Positions 26,174 to 34,408 of a stretch of 64,000 bases of DNA are shown here, piece by piece. Every line of letters begins with the position of its first letter. Positions within the stretch are counted from its first letter, which is position 1. Location of the stretch: assembly GCA_030146915.1 (NCBI GenBank), contig JASLAT010000010.1:7217-71216 (forward strand), read 5' to 3'. The notes under the pieces are model-generated. The model was not told the DNA's origin and did no database searches. It saw only the letters and a list, made by a program, of their open reading frames with translations. The stretch comes from Tissierellales bacterium (lineage in GTDB: Bacteria; Bacillota; Clostridia; Tissierellales; Tissierellaceae). A program made the translations under genes and the position numbers.

Positions 26174-26740
26174 CTAACCCCTTTTTATTAAAAGCTTCAC
26201 TCTATCCATACTCGTTAAACTTCTAAATGCATGCTCTCTTAACTCTAAAGAGTAATTTTTTAAAAAGCTCTTAGATATATTAGAATAAAAACTTTTTAAA
26301 TAACTTCTAGGTTCTCTAACTATTACTTTTAAACCTGAATCTGACTTATCTAAAATATGCCTTAGAACTGACTCTTTAGGCTTAACCTGCATAGCTATAT
26401 GTATTACATCATAATTTTTAGGATCTATCTTTTTACCATCTGCTAATCTAATATTTATCCTAGAGTTGAAACCCTTTTTATCCACTAAGTTTTTTGCATT
26501 TTCAACAGCCTTAAAATCTATATCTATAACCTCTATATCAGCCTGGGTTCTCTTTGCAAACTCTATAGCTGTACAGGGTATACTCCCACCCCCTATTAAA
26601 AGAACCCTATCACCTGGAGATATAGAGGCAAGATCGATCTCCTCATTAACTATATTTTTATAATATAACTTACATACTTTATAGGCAAAATCACTATTTA
26701 CTGCAAACTTTTCAAACAATTTAGTTACAATACTTATCAT
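26174..26740 (-). CDS. SAM-dependent enzyme resembling nicotianamine synthase
   Basis: A 188-residue Rossmann-fold protein with the SAM-binding motif LLIGGGSIPCTAIEFAK (48-63) and the acidic loop VIDID at 71-75. The sequence GGGSIPCTA-IEFAK followed by IDID resembles the glycine-Pro/Cys-Thr pattern of nicotianamine-synthase-like enzymes, which move the aminocarboxypropyl group of SAM. It is also consistent with an ordinary methyltransferase. It lies 8 nt after feoB in the Fur-box operon, which would fit making a metal ligand or modifying a lipid head group. The family link is suggestive only. Confidence 0.6.
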   Translation of the reverse strand: MISIVTKLFEKFAVNSDFAYKVCKLYYKNIVNEEIDLASISPGDRVLLIGGGSIPCTAIEFAKRTQADIEVIDIDFKAVENAKNLVDKKGFNSRINIRLADGKKIDPKNYDVIHIAMQVKPKESVLRHILDKSDSGLKVIVREPRSYLKSFYSNISKSFLKNYSLELREHAFRSLTSMDRVKLLIKRG

Positions 26741-26748
26741 GCAATCAC

Positions 26749-28467
26749 CTACACTAATACTAAAATTAAATTAGCCACTTGATTTACGATTCCTGCAAAG
26801 AAAATAGCCATAAATATAGACAGTGCTCCTATACTAAGCGCAACCTTGGCAGAAAACTCTTCCATTAAAACTCCAAAAACTGATAAACAAGGAAGATAAA
26901 ATAAGGCAACTATAGAGCCTACCGTTAGTTGTAGAGTATTTAAGTTTAATTCTAATAATGGCAAAACTGCTAATTCTCTTCTAATAATACCTAATAATAA
27001 AGATAAGCTAGCCTCCTTAGGTAATCCTAACCAACCAACAACTATTGGTGATATTATTTCACTAAAAGAGTTTAATATTCCCGTTTCAGCCACTAGAGCT
27101 GCTATAAATATTCCTATAAACATTGGTCCTTCTGCATCAAGTAAAAAGTGTTTCATTCTTAGGCCTAATTTAGTCTTAAATGCCTCTTTATCAGGCATAA
27201 GTAAATTAGGAACTTCAAGAAGCATAGGTTGAGATTCTCCTTTTATAAATTTATTAAGTACAAAACCTACTAAAGTCATAACTAAAAATGAAACTAAATA
27301 TACAAAAATTAAAGCTGGAATTGATCTATCACCTAAAAGTGAAATAAACGCTCCTGTTTGTGAGGCACAAGGAACAGCAAAAGCAATTAAGCTTGCAACT
27401 ATAAGTCTTTCTTTATAAGTAGTAGCAGCACGAGTACCTATTATTGCTGGAACTGCACAACCATAACCCATCATTATAGTTATTATATTACCTCCTTGTA
27501 TTCCTATCTTTCTCAAAAGTCCATCTGCTAAAACTCCTAATCTTGGAAGATACCCACTATCTTCTAAGAAAGAAAAAACAAGATAAAATAAAAATACATA
27601 TGGCATAATTAAAGCAAAAGGCCATTCAATACCTATTATCAATACTCCATATTCACCAACTAAAAGATTTCTAAATATACCTGCTGGTATTATGGCAGAA
27701 ACTAATCTAGTGAAAAAAGGCTTAATAATATTATTAACAAGTGGCAAAAGTACTACTGATCTTAACGCCTTACCACCGCCTACTACAACAGCTAAGGCAA
27801 CTATCATTACAAATAAAGCAATGGGTAATCCTGGCCAAGGCTCCACTGTCCAGTTTTCTAACTTATCAATAAAACTCTCTTCTGTTTCTGTTTTTTTCTC
27901 TACCTTATCTACAATTTCATCTATCATAGACCATCTCTCATCATTAGATAATTTTACTTTTGGTATATTCACTTTATTACTTTCTTTAAATACGCTACTT
28001 AATAATTTCCTAAGACCTATGTTCTTAATAGCAACTGTTGGTATAACAGGACTTGATAATAGATTAGATAAAACTTCTACATCTATTTCAGTCCCCTGTC
28101 TCTTTGCTACATCTGTTAAATTAAGAGCATAAACTATAGGGATCCCATATTCCTTTAGCTCTAAGGCTAAATCTAAGTTTCTTGATAGATGACTAGCATC
28201 TAAAACACAGATTATAGCATCTGCACCTTCTTCTAGCATTTTTATAGCCACATCCTCAGCTTGAGAAGTGGCTTGTAAAGAATATGTACCTGGAACGTCT
28301 ATTAAACTAGACTTAAATTTACCAAAATTTATATCTCCAACTGTATAATCTACGGTTGTACCAGTATAGTTTGATATTTCTACATTTACTCCAGTTAATT
28401 TTGAAAATATTACACTCTTACCTACATTTGGATTACCCATCAATAAAAATTTTTTCTTTTCTGTCAC
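26749..28467 (-). CDS. feoB: FeoB-type ferrous iron transporter (short, divergent form)
   Basis: A 572-residue membrane GTPase, shorter than the roughly 700-770 residues of common FeoB. The G domain has GNPNVGKS (11-18), DVPG (57-60) and NLTD (116-119). The membrane part has the family motif FLEDSGYLPR and two Gate repeats. The Gate cysteines are Cys336 in GYGCAVPA and Cys366 in VPCASQTGA, where usual FeoB has GCNVPA and a PCxARLP-like stretch. The start is a GTG directly abutting the feoA stop. Iron is the likely substrate given the Fur box; another divalent metal is possible. Confidence 0.85.
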   Translation of the reverse strand: MTEKKKFLLMGNPNVGKSVIFSKLTGVNVEISNYTGTTVDYTVGDINFGKFKSSLIDVPGTYSLQATSQAEDVAIKMLEEGADAIICVLDASHLSRNLDLALELKEYGIPIVYALNLTDVAKRQGTEIDVEVLSNLLSSPVIPTVAIKNIGLRKLLSSVFKESNKVNIPKVKLSNDERWSMIDEIVDKVEKKTETEESFIDKLENWTVEPWPGLPIALFVMIVALAVVVGGGKALRSVVLLPLVNNIIKPFFTRLVSAIIPAGIFRNLLVGEYGVLIIGIEWPFALIMPYVFLFYLVFSFLEDSGYLPRLGVLADGLLRKIGIQGGNIITIMMGYGCAVPAIIGTRAATTYKERLIVASLIAFAVPCASQTGAFISLLGDRSIPALIFVYLVSFLVMTLVGFVLNKFIKGESQPMLLEVPNLLMPDKEAFKTKLGLRMKHFLLDAEGPMFIGIFIAALVAETGILNSFSEIISPIVVGWLGLPKEASLSLLLGIIRRELAVLPLLELNLNTLQLTVGSIVALFYLPCLSVFGVLMEEFSAKVALSIGALSIFMAIFFAGIVNQVANLILVLV

Positions 28468-28683
28468 TTAGATCACTTCCCTTACAACTATTTCTTCTGC
28501 TACTTTACTATCTATAGCTATTGATCTATTACCTATTTTAACCACTATAGGTCCTCCTAGAGGTTGTTTACTCTGTATGGTTAAATCTATACCTAACCTT
28601 ACTCCTAAAACTCTTAAAAGATATATATCAGGTAAGCTTTCAACCTTGTACTTTCCTAGTTTACTTCCTTTAGCTAAAACCAT
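28468..28683 (-). CDS. feoA: FeoA-domain protein
   Basis: A 71-residue SH3-like FeoA protein, normal length for the family. It has the pattern LGVRLGIDLTIQSKQPLGGPIVVKIGNRSIAI, where the loop GGP and the final strand are typical. FeoA is a cytoplasmic partner of FeoB in ferrous iron uptake. It is the first gene of a five-gene operon and lies directly downstream of a Fur box at 28704. GGGGGAG lies before the ATG. Confidence 0.9.
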   Translation of the reverse strand: MVLAKGSKLGKYKVESLPDIYLLRVLGVRLGIDLTIQSKQPLGGPIVVKIGNRSIAIDSKVAEEIVVREVI

Positions 28684-28703
28684 TTATTCTCCCCCATTTC
28701 TTT

Positions 28704-28722
28704 GATAACGGTTATCATTATC
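28704..28722. promoter_or_regulatory. Fur box of the feoAB operon
   Basis: GATAACGGTTATCATTATC matches 16 of 19 positions of the Fur consensus. It lies 21 nt upstream of feoA and overlaps a TATGAT-like -10 on the minus strand, the position expected for iron-dependent repression. Confidence 0.8.
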
Positions 28723-28812
28723 ATAATATTAACATTAGTAAACTAACATTTATTTGGAAATACTATGGTTTTTTTAGAAATAATATTATTTTTAAATTAT
28801 ATTGTTTTTATA

Positions 28813-28862
28813 TAAAAAAACTTCCAAAAGAGTCTAATAAAATCATCTCTTTTGGAAGTAAA
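28813..28862 (-). terminator. Terminator of the LOR-VanZ-GNAT-methyltransferase-stalk operon
   Basis: Perfect 13-bp stem ACTTCCAAAAGAG/CTCTTTTGGAAGT with a 14-nt loop (28820-28859). A run of seven U follows on the minus strand. Confidence 0.85.
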
Positions 28863-28869
28863 AATATTC

Positions 28870-30288
28870 TTATATATTTTTTATCTCTAATACACCATCT
28901 GTTGAATCTGTTTTATACTTTAAGATTTTCTCTAAAAAATCTCTAGGAACAAAACTTTCCCCCTTGATGGATCTAGCCTTTTCATTTAATACTGTAAATG
29001 AGTCGTCTAATATATATTTATTACTATCTATAGAAATCCCTACATTAAAATCTCCTTTTAGTAAGGAAACTATCCTAGTATTTCTATTCCAGTTAATTTG
29101 ATAGTCTAATTCTTTCATTATTTCTTTTAAAGGTAACATAAGATTACCTTTTTCTGATATAAACATGGGAGTATTAAGTTCTATTATCTTATTTCCTAAC
29201 TTAACTTTATTCATTTCAAATACTCCAAAATCACTGTATCTATCTTTTAAAATATCCTTTATATCAACCATAGGTATTTTAAATTTCTCTATACCATACT
29301 CAGCCTTGCTTATACTAGCTTGTGGAAAAGCTATAATTAAATTTCCCTGTTGGTCGATATAAAAATCTTGATTTTTTTCTATTCCTTTAAAATTATACCT
29401 TTTATTTCCAGATATATAAGACTTTATCTTATCATTTATTATTTTTTTATAATTAGAAGAGTCCTTAAATAAATCATATAATTCTAACTTACTTCCATCT
29501 TCCATATCTATATTATAATAAATAGACTTATGCTCTCCTAAAGTCTCCCCTGGTTTTCTTGAGTAAATTCTAAGTTCTAAAGATAAGACTTCTCCTATAT
29601 GATTTAAGTTATAATTTACTCTAAACTCAGAATCAGACTTTCCTTTAATTTCAGTTTTAAATAAATCATACTCTTCTTCTATCTTAGTTTCTATTTTCTC
29701 ATTTATAAGAGTTTGAAATTTATCATTATTTAACCCTTTTAATTCTGGGGCTACTAAAGATATATTTTTCTTAAGTTTAGAGTCTAAAATTTTATCTACA
29801 ACTTTTGGTCTATTTACTATACCCTCTAATAAGAATCTTTCTATTAAATCTATATCAAGTATTCTTTCCACTATTTCATCATTCTCTTTATAAATTAGAA
29901 CAATGTCACCATTATCCTTAATATAAAAATTTTCATAAACCAATTCCGGTTTGATATTAAGGCCTTCTGTTAAGTAATTCATATAATCTAAATCTTGATT
30001 AAATATGTCTTTTAAATTGATAAACCTTCCCGTTCTTCTATCAAGATTATAAAAAGCTAGTTGATCTTTACCTTCTTTATCCTTAATTTTTCTCGAAAAA
30101 GATAGTATATTTCCATCATTATATACTTTTAATCCATTAAGTTTATCATCTGATAGCTTCTCTGATATATAAGCTTCAACTTTTTGATCTGTATTACTAT
30201 AGTTATCCTCTACCTCATCAGCATAGTATAAAGACGGTGTCAGAACTAAGCTAGATGTTAATGTAAATACTAATAATTTCTTTTTCAT
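28870..30288 (-). CDS. Secreted protein with DUF4163/DUF3298-like and stalk (copper amine oxidase N-like) domains
   Basis: A 472-residue exported protein with signal peptide 1-23 (KKKLLVFTLTSSLVLTPSLYYA, cut near YYA-DE). Residues about 170-345 resemble the DUF4163-DUF3298 pair seen in RsiV and PdaC, including the ELYDLFKDSSNYKKIINDKIK segment. Residues 365-470 look like the stalk domain first described at the N-terminus of copper amine oxidase (LPLKEIMKELDYQINWNRNTRIVSL, then SFVPRDFLEKIL). No catalytic residues are apparent. It probably acts at the cell surface. It is last in a five-gene operon. Confidence 0.75.
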   Translation of the reverse strand: MKKKLLVFTLTSSLVLTPSLYYADEVEDNYSNTDQKVEAYISEKLSDDKLNGLKVYNDGNILSFSRKIKDKEGKDQLAFYNLDRRTGRFINLKDIFNQDLDYMNYLTEGLNIKPELVYENFYIKDNGDIVLIYKENDEIVERILDIDLIERFLLEGIVNRPKVVDKILDSKLKKNISLVAPELKGLNNDKFQTLINEKIETKIEEEYDLFKTEIKGKSDSEFRVNYNLNHIGEVLSLELRIYSRKPGETLGEHKSIYYNIDMEDGSKLELYDLFKDSSNYKKIINDKIKSYISGNKRYNFKGIEKNQDFYIDQQGNLIIAFPQASISKAEYGIEKFKIPMVDIKDILKDRYSDFGVFEMNKVKLGNKIIELNTPMFISEKGNLMLPLKEIMKELDYQINWNRNTRIVSLLKGDFNVGISIDSNKYILDDSFTVLNEKARSIKGESFVPRDFLEKILKYKTDSTDGVLEIKNI

Positions 30289-30307
30289 CTTAAAACTCCT
30301 CCTCTTA

Positions 30308-30949
30308 CTAACTCTTTTTAGGAATAAGTTTTAATCCTTTATTCACCTGCTCTTTTTCAGGCGTATATCTATAAATTAAAAACTTCTCATACCTATTTTT
30401 ATTCACTTTCACCTTATTAATCTTTTTAAAAGATGTTTCCTCTCTTAAAAATCTTTTATATTCATCCACAGGGTAATAAAGAATAATATCCACAGTTTTA
30501 TCTTCTTCATCTGCAGACTTTATTATATTTTTTATTACTTTTTTAAATATATCAACATGAAAAGGATTAAAGAAGTAGAATTTGTTATCTTCAGGATGAA
30601 TATCATGATTTTCAGCAAACCCATATTCAAACTTTAAGGGAGCATCTAGATTATATGCAACTTTCTCCCTATATCTTTGCTTATTTTCCTTTGCTTCCTC
30701 TAAAGTTAATTCATGTAACTCAACTCCTGTTACAGGAACATTAAACTTTTTGTGTATATAAAAAGCTACTCTACCCCTCCCTAGACCAAAATCTACTAGT
30801 CTATCATCCTCCCTTAGTCTATAGTGTTGAAAAAGCTTTTCTAGTGCATCATAAGGCGTTGATTCACACCTATTATACTTACTATAGCCTCTCCATTCTC
30901 TTATTCCACCTGTTCTTATAGCCAATTTCTCATCAAAAATATGCTCCAT
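30308..30949 (-). CDS. SAM-dependent methyltransferase-like protein
   Basis: A 213-residue Rossmann-fold protein with motif I VDFGLGRGRVAFYI and the following acidic GVEL, typical of class I methyltransferases. A later FFFNPFH holds the NPF sequence at the active-site position, in the manner of N-directed (NPP/DPPY-like) enzymes. The substrate is unknown. I use the ATG at 30947-30949, which has AAGGTGG 5 nt upstream; the in-frame GTG three codons earlier is part of that Shine-Dalgarno. It follows the acetyltransferase gene by 13 nt. Confidence 0.78.
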   Translation of the reverse strand: MEHIFDEKLAIRTGGIREWRGYSKYNRCESTPYDALEKLFQHYRLREDDRLVDFGLGRGRVAFYIHKKFNVPVTGVELHELTLEEAKENKQRYREKVAYNLDAPLKFEYGFAENHDIHPEDNKFYFFNPFHVDIFKKVIKNIIKSADEEDKTVDIILYYPVDEYKRFLREETSFKKINKVKVNKNRYEKFLIYRYTPEKEQVNKGLKLIPKKS

Positions 30950-30962
30950 AAATACCACCTTA

Positions 30963-31466
30963 TTAAATTATTTTTTCGTAAGCTAGCCTTTCACCATCTG
31001 CTACATAAATAATCCCGCAGTATTTAAAACCACTTTTTTCAATAAGTCTGTTCATAGCCTTATTATCTTTATGAGTATCTATTCTAATTGATTTGACATC
31101 TTTTTTTCTAGCTAGATTCTCTGCATAATTAAACATTTTTCCTGCTAGTCCTTTTCCTTTCATATCACTACTCACTGCTACCCTGTGCAGGGTTAGATAC
31201 TCTTCATCCTCGGTTAGCCAGCTTCCCTGATATATTCTACCATATGTTTCCTCAATTCCAAAAACTGCTGCCATAATAGCAAGAATCTTTCCATCTAAAG
31301 ATAATTTATAAAGAAATCCCTTTGATATATCATCTTTTATACTCTCTACATTAGGATATCCATTTTGCCATTGTGGAATACCTTCGTTTTTAAAATATAA
31401 CTTTGCATCTTCTATTATGTTCATAACTTCCTTTATATCTGACTCTTTTACTAAGTTTAAGTCCAT
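30963..31466 (-). CDS. GNAT-family N-acetyltransferase
   Basis: A 167-residue acetyltransferase of the usual single-domain size. Acetyl-CoA motif A is visible as HRVAVSSDMKGKGLAGKMF, followed by the helix with NLARKKDVKSIRIDTHKDN and the end strand FKYCGIIYVADGERLAYEK. The N-terminal part (YFKNEGIPQWQNGYP) is common in Clostridial GNATs of unknown substrate. It sits between the VanZ-like and methyltransferase genes with gaps of 4 and 13 nt. Confidence 0.87.
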   Translation of the reverse strand: MDLNLVKESDIKEVMNIIEDAKLYFKNEGIPQWQNGYPNVESIKDDISKGFLYKLSLDGKILAIMAAVFGIEETYGRIYQGSWLTEDEEYLTLHRVAVSSDMKGKGLAGKMFNYAENLARKKDVKSIRIDTHKDNKAMNRLIEKSGFKYCGIIYVADGERLAYEKII

Positions 31467-31470
31467 GGGA

Positions 31471-32565
31471 TCACCCTTTCTTTTTATGTGCTACACCTAC
31501 CCTAGTTTTACTAAGTTTTTCATAAAATAACCTGTCTTTTTTAAATATACTTACGAGTAAGTGAAGGGTAAGAAAAGCTATATATATTAAATGTATTATA
31601 GCAAAGGTTCCAGACATTTTATAAAGTCTGGTATTATAGTTTACCTGTACAATTTCTGATAGAAATTTAGAAATTGCTAAAGTTGATAATAGGAAAAAAT
31701 TCCTAGTAAAAACTTGCTTAAAGTTTAAACTTCCTGCTTTAGACTCCAGCTGAATAGCTGTCAAATAACTAGCTAAGCTTCTACCTTTAGTTAAGTAAAC
31801 TATCCCTATAAAATAAATAATATAGACCACACTACTAATTATTATACTGTTCTTTACACCTGGGATGAAACTCAAGATTAACATATCTAAAAAAAATGTC
31901 AAACCTCTTCTAAAGTATCCAACCCTCATACTTTCTAGACTAACTTCATCATCTAAACTATCCGACTCTGGTAAAAAACCTGTAATAATAGGAGATAATA
32001 AATATCCTATTCCCCCACCTAGTGTATTTAAAAATAAATCATCTACATCAAAGATTCTATAAGGCGCATTATATATTCCATAAAGTCCTGATAATTGAGT
32101 GAACTCAAAAAAGAAAGAAAAAGATAAACTAACTATCAAGGTTTCTAAAAAGTTTAGCTTGAAGTAATATCCCATATAAACCCCTAAAGGCAGGGTTAAA
32201 AACACATTAAAAATAACTTGTAAAAAGGCCCTTTCCCCTAGTAATTTAGGATAAGTTTTAAAATCTTTAAAATCTACCTTAGTCTCATTTTTTATATCTT
32301 CTATAAATCTAAAAGGCCTCAGATTATAATATTCTATATCAGCACTTTGAGTGCTCTTTACATCTCTATCTTTTGGTACTGGTAAAATAACCAAATAATA
32401 AGCAGTTATAATATAAAATAAGAAAGAAAATATAATAAAGGTTCTTATCTTATTAATATATCCATGTTTCCTATACTGAAATATAGCATAGGGTATAGTT
32501 AAAAATATTGCTAGTACTGGAAATAGTAAAGCAGAGATTTTTATTGGTGTTAAATAATAAGCCAT
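31471..32565 (-). CDS. VanZ-like and RDD two-domain membrane protein
   Basis: A 364-residue membrane protein joining two families. Residues about 1-195 form a VanZ-like domain (YLVILPVP, YNLRPFRFI, IFNVFLTLPLGVYMGY, FEFTQL, FDVDDLFLNTLGGGIGY). Residues about 215-340 form an RDD domain starting at YFRRGLTFFLDMLI with the Arg/Asp pattern. VanZ-like proteins are tied to low-level glycopeptide tolerance and envelope functions; RDD proteins are often transport-related. It lies 8 nt after the LOR-domain gene in a five-gene operon. Its role is unknown. Confidence 0.82.
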   Translation of the reverse strand: MAYYLTPIKISALLFPVLAIFLTIPYAIFQYRKHGYINKIRTFIIFSFLFYIITAYYLVILPVPKDRDVKSTQSADIEYYNLRPFRFIEDIKNETKVDFKDFKTYPKLLGERAFLQVIFNVFLTLPLGVYMGYYFKLNFLETLIVSLSFSFFFEFTQLSGLYGIYNAPYRIFDVDDLFLNTLGGGIGYLLSPIITGFLPESDSLDDEVSLESMRVGYFRRGLTFFLDMLILSFIPGVKNSIIISSVVYIIYFIGIVYLTKGRSLASYLTAIQLESKAGSLNFKQVFTRNFFLLSTLAISKFLSEIVQVNYNTRLYKMSGTFAIIHLIYIAFLTLHLLVSIFKKDRLFYEKLSKTRVGVAHKKKG

Positions 32566-32573
32566 ATTACCTC

Positions 32574-33098
32574 CTATATATTCTGATTATTATTAGCGTT
32601 ACTAGAACTATTAGAATTTGATTTTAAACCATCATGATGGATTTGATCTAAAATTATAACTAATGCTAATATAAAAACCTGATCTTCACTATCATCTATA
32701 TCCACTGTATATTTATCAGATAAAGATATTAATTTTTTACTTACTTTTGCTACAGTTCTACCATCTTTTAAGATGGAGAAATTATACTTAAAAACATCTC
32801 CCTTAATAGTATAATCACCATATATGCTATCTATACTATACTTCGGTTTAAGTAAAGATATTTTTTGTTTTATCTTTGCTGTTTTTCTTCCATCCTGTTT
32901 TATTGAATACTCTTTAAAGATTTTAAAAAGTTTCTCCTCTATTCTTAAAAGCTTTTTACCACTATTATCAAAGAAATCAAGCTTTTTACCTAAAGAAAAT
33001 ATCTTACCTACAACTTCATAATAATCTCTCTCATCTAACCCCTTTATTTTAAATCTATTAGAAATACTAAATATCCTTTCATTTATGATGTATTTCAT
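32574..33098 (-). CDS. LURP-one-related (LOR) family protein
   Basis: A 174-residue protein with the repeated beta-strand pattern of the LOR/Tubby-like fold: FSISNRFKIKG, VGKIFSLGKKLDFFD, LLRIEEKLFKIFKEYSI, TIKGDVFKYNFSI, then the closing helix VFILALVIILDQIHHD. A low-complexity Asn/Ser tail ends the protein. Members bind membranes or lipids in some cases; the bacterial role is unknown. It is the first gene of a five-gene envelope-related operon, with a promoter presumably in the short gap after the cobalt operon. Confidence 0.82.
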   Translation of the reverse strand: MKYIINERIFSISNRFKIKGLDERDYYEVVGKIFSLGKKLDFFDNSGKKLLRIEEKLFKIFKEYSIKQDGRKTAKIKQKISLLKPKYSIDSIYGDYTIKGDVFKYNFSILKDGRTVAKVSKKLISLSDKYTVDIDDSEDQVFILALVIILDQIHHDGLKSNSNSSSNANNNQNI

Positions 33099-33158
33099 AC
33101 TCTTCCCCCTCTCAAATTAACTATATATTACCACTTATATATATTTTAGTAAAATAAA

Positions 33159-33186
33159 AGGGCAACTCATATGAGTTACCCCTCTT
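33159..33186 (-). terminator. Terminator of the cobalt transport operon
   Basis: Stem GGGCAACTC/GAGTTACCC (one wobble pair) with loop ATAT at 33160-33181. A U-rich stretch follows on the minus strand after the last gene of the operon. Confidence 0.75.
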
Positions 33187-33201
33187 TTTATATATATGAT
33201 G

Positions 33202-33603
33202 TTACTTACCCTTCTTAGTTGCAAAAAATGCTACTGCTGCTAACACAACAACTACTATTCCTATCTTTAAGAATTTTGAGCTGTTATCTGGAGCTTTTAC
33301 TTCATCTCCAACTTCCCAAATATCTTTATGACCCATTCCGTCATCTGATTCTAAGTAACTTGCTTTAGAAGCATCAAATTCGAAAATACCTTCTTCGTTT
33401 ACTGGTCCTTCTTCTATAACTTCATCATTTTCGTTATAAACTTTTATACTTGCTCTAGTTGCTGGATTTCCTCCATCATACATTACCTTTACTTGTCCTT
33501 CACCAACTGGTTCAATAATCATTTTATGAGCAAAGCTTGGTAGACTTATAACCATCATTAATACCGCTACTAATAAAGCTATGCTAACTACTCTTTTATT
33601 CAT
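33202..33603 (-). CDS. Small exported protein of the cobalt ECF operon (NikL/NikK-like)
   Basis: A 133-residue protein with signal peptide 1-25 (ending SLPSFA-HK), an extracytoplasmic beta domain (HKMIIEPVGEGQVKVMYDGGNPATRASIKVY), and a C-terminal membrane helix (about 111-128) ending in KKGK. The N-terminal mature residue would be a His, and a further HK lies at GMGHKD. Auxiliary NikK/NikL proteins of Co/Ni ECF transporters have this shape. Its start overlaps the end of cbiO by 8 nt. It probably assists metal capture at the outer face; this is an inference. Confidence 0.7.
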   Translation of the reverse strand: MNKRVVSIALLVAVLMMVISLPSFAHKMIIEPVGEGQVKVMYDGGNPATRASIKVYNENDEVIEEGPVNEEGIFEFDASKASYLESDDGMGHKDIWEVGDEVKAPDNSSKFLKIGIVVVVLAAVAFFATKKGK

Positions 33604-34408
33604 CTTTATTCCTCCTATATAATTTTTCTATTAATCTAGCCGCCTCTACTTTAGTTCTAGGTCTATATTCTGTTTTTGAGAATATTTCATATAAAGTAGG
33701 AAGCTTTAGATTTGCCTCTTCTAATACCTCTTCTCTTTCTAAAAGAGATACATCTCCCTGAATAAGTACTTTTCCATCTTTAATAATAACAATTTCCTCA
33801 GCCCAGCTATATGCTATATCAACATCATGGGTTGTTACTATTAGACTATGGCCAATATCACAAAGTTTATTTAAAATATCTATAAACTGTCCCAAAGATA
33901 AAGGGTCCAGCCCTGAAAAAGGTTCATCAAAAACCATAATATCAGGTTCCATAGATAAAACTCCTGCTATGGCTACCTTTCTTTTTTGTCCTAAACTTAA
34001 ATTATGAGGCTGTCTATCTCTTAGTTTATCTATACCTATAATATCTATAACTCTATTTACAACCTCCGTAACCTTCTCCTCAGGTAAAAGTAGGTTTCTA
34101 GGACCAAAAGCTATATCTTCAAAAACAGTTGTTGCAAATAACTGATCATCTGGGTTGTCAAATACAAATCCAACTGTTTTTCTTATCTTTTCAAAGTTAT
34201 CTTTTTCAACTTCCATACCCTTTATTCTTATATCTCCACTCTCAGCAATTAATAAGCCATTAAAATGTTGAAGTAGAGTTGATTTTCCACTACCATTTGC
34301 TCCTAATATAGCAATTTTCTTTCTACCCTGTATGTTTATACTTATATCTTTTAAAGCTAAAGTTCCATCTGGATATCTATATCTAAGTTTATCTATCTCT
34401 ATTGCCAC
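33596..34408 (-). CDS. cbiO: Cobalt ECF transporter ATPase CbiO
   Basis: A 270-residue ABC ATPase. The Walker A GANGSGKST lies at 36-44, the Q loop DNPDDQ near 89, the signature LSLGQ at 137-141 and Walker B MVFDEP at 158-163. It powers uptake together with CbiQ and CbiM. I chose the GTG at 34406-34408, which overlaps the cbiQ stop (TAGTG) and has GGTGG 5 nt upstream; an ATG four codons earlier is possible. The riboswitch upstream of the operon makes cobalt rather than nickel the likely substrate. Confidence 0.93.
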   Translation of the reverse strand: MAIEIDKLRYRYPDGTLALKDISINIQGRKKIAILGANGSGKSTLLQHFNGLLIAESGDIRIKGMEVEKDNFEKIRKTVGFVFDNPDDQLFATTVFEDIAFGPRNLLLPEEKVTEVVNRVIDIIGIDKLRDRQPHNLSLGQKRKVAIAGVLSMEPDIMVFDEPFSGLDPLSLGQFIDILNKLCDIGHSLIVTTHDVDIAYSWAEEIVIIKDGKVLIQGDVSLLEREEVLEEANLKLPTLYEIFSKTEYRPRTKVEAARLIEKLYRRNKDE

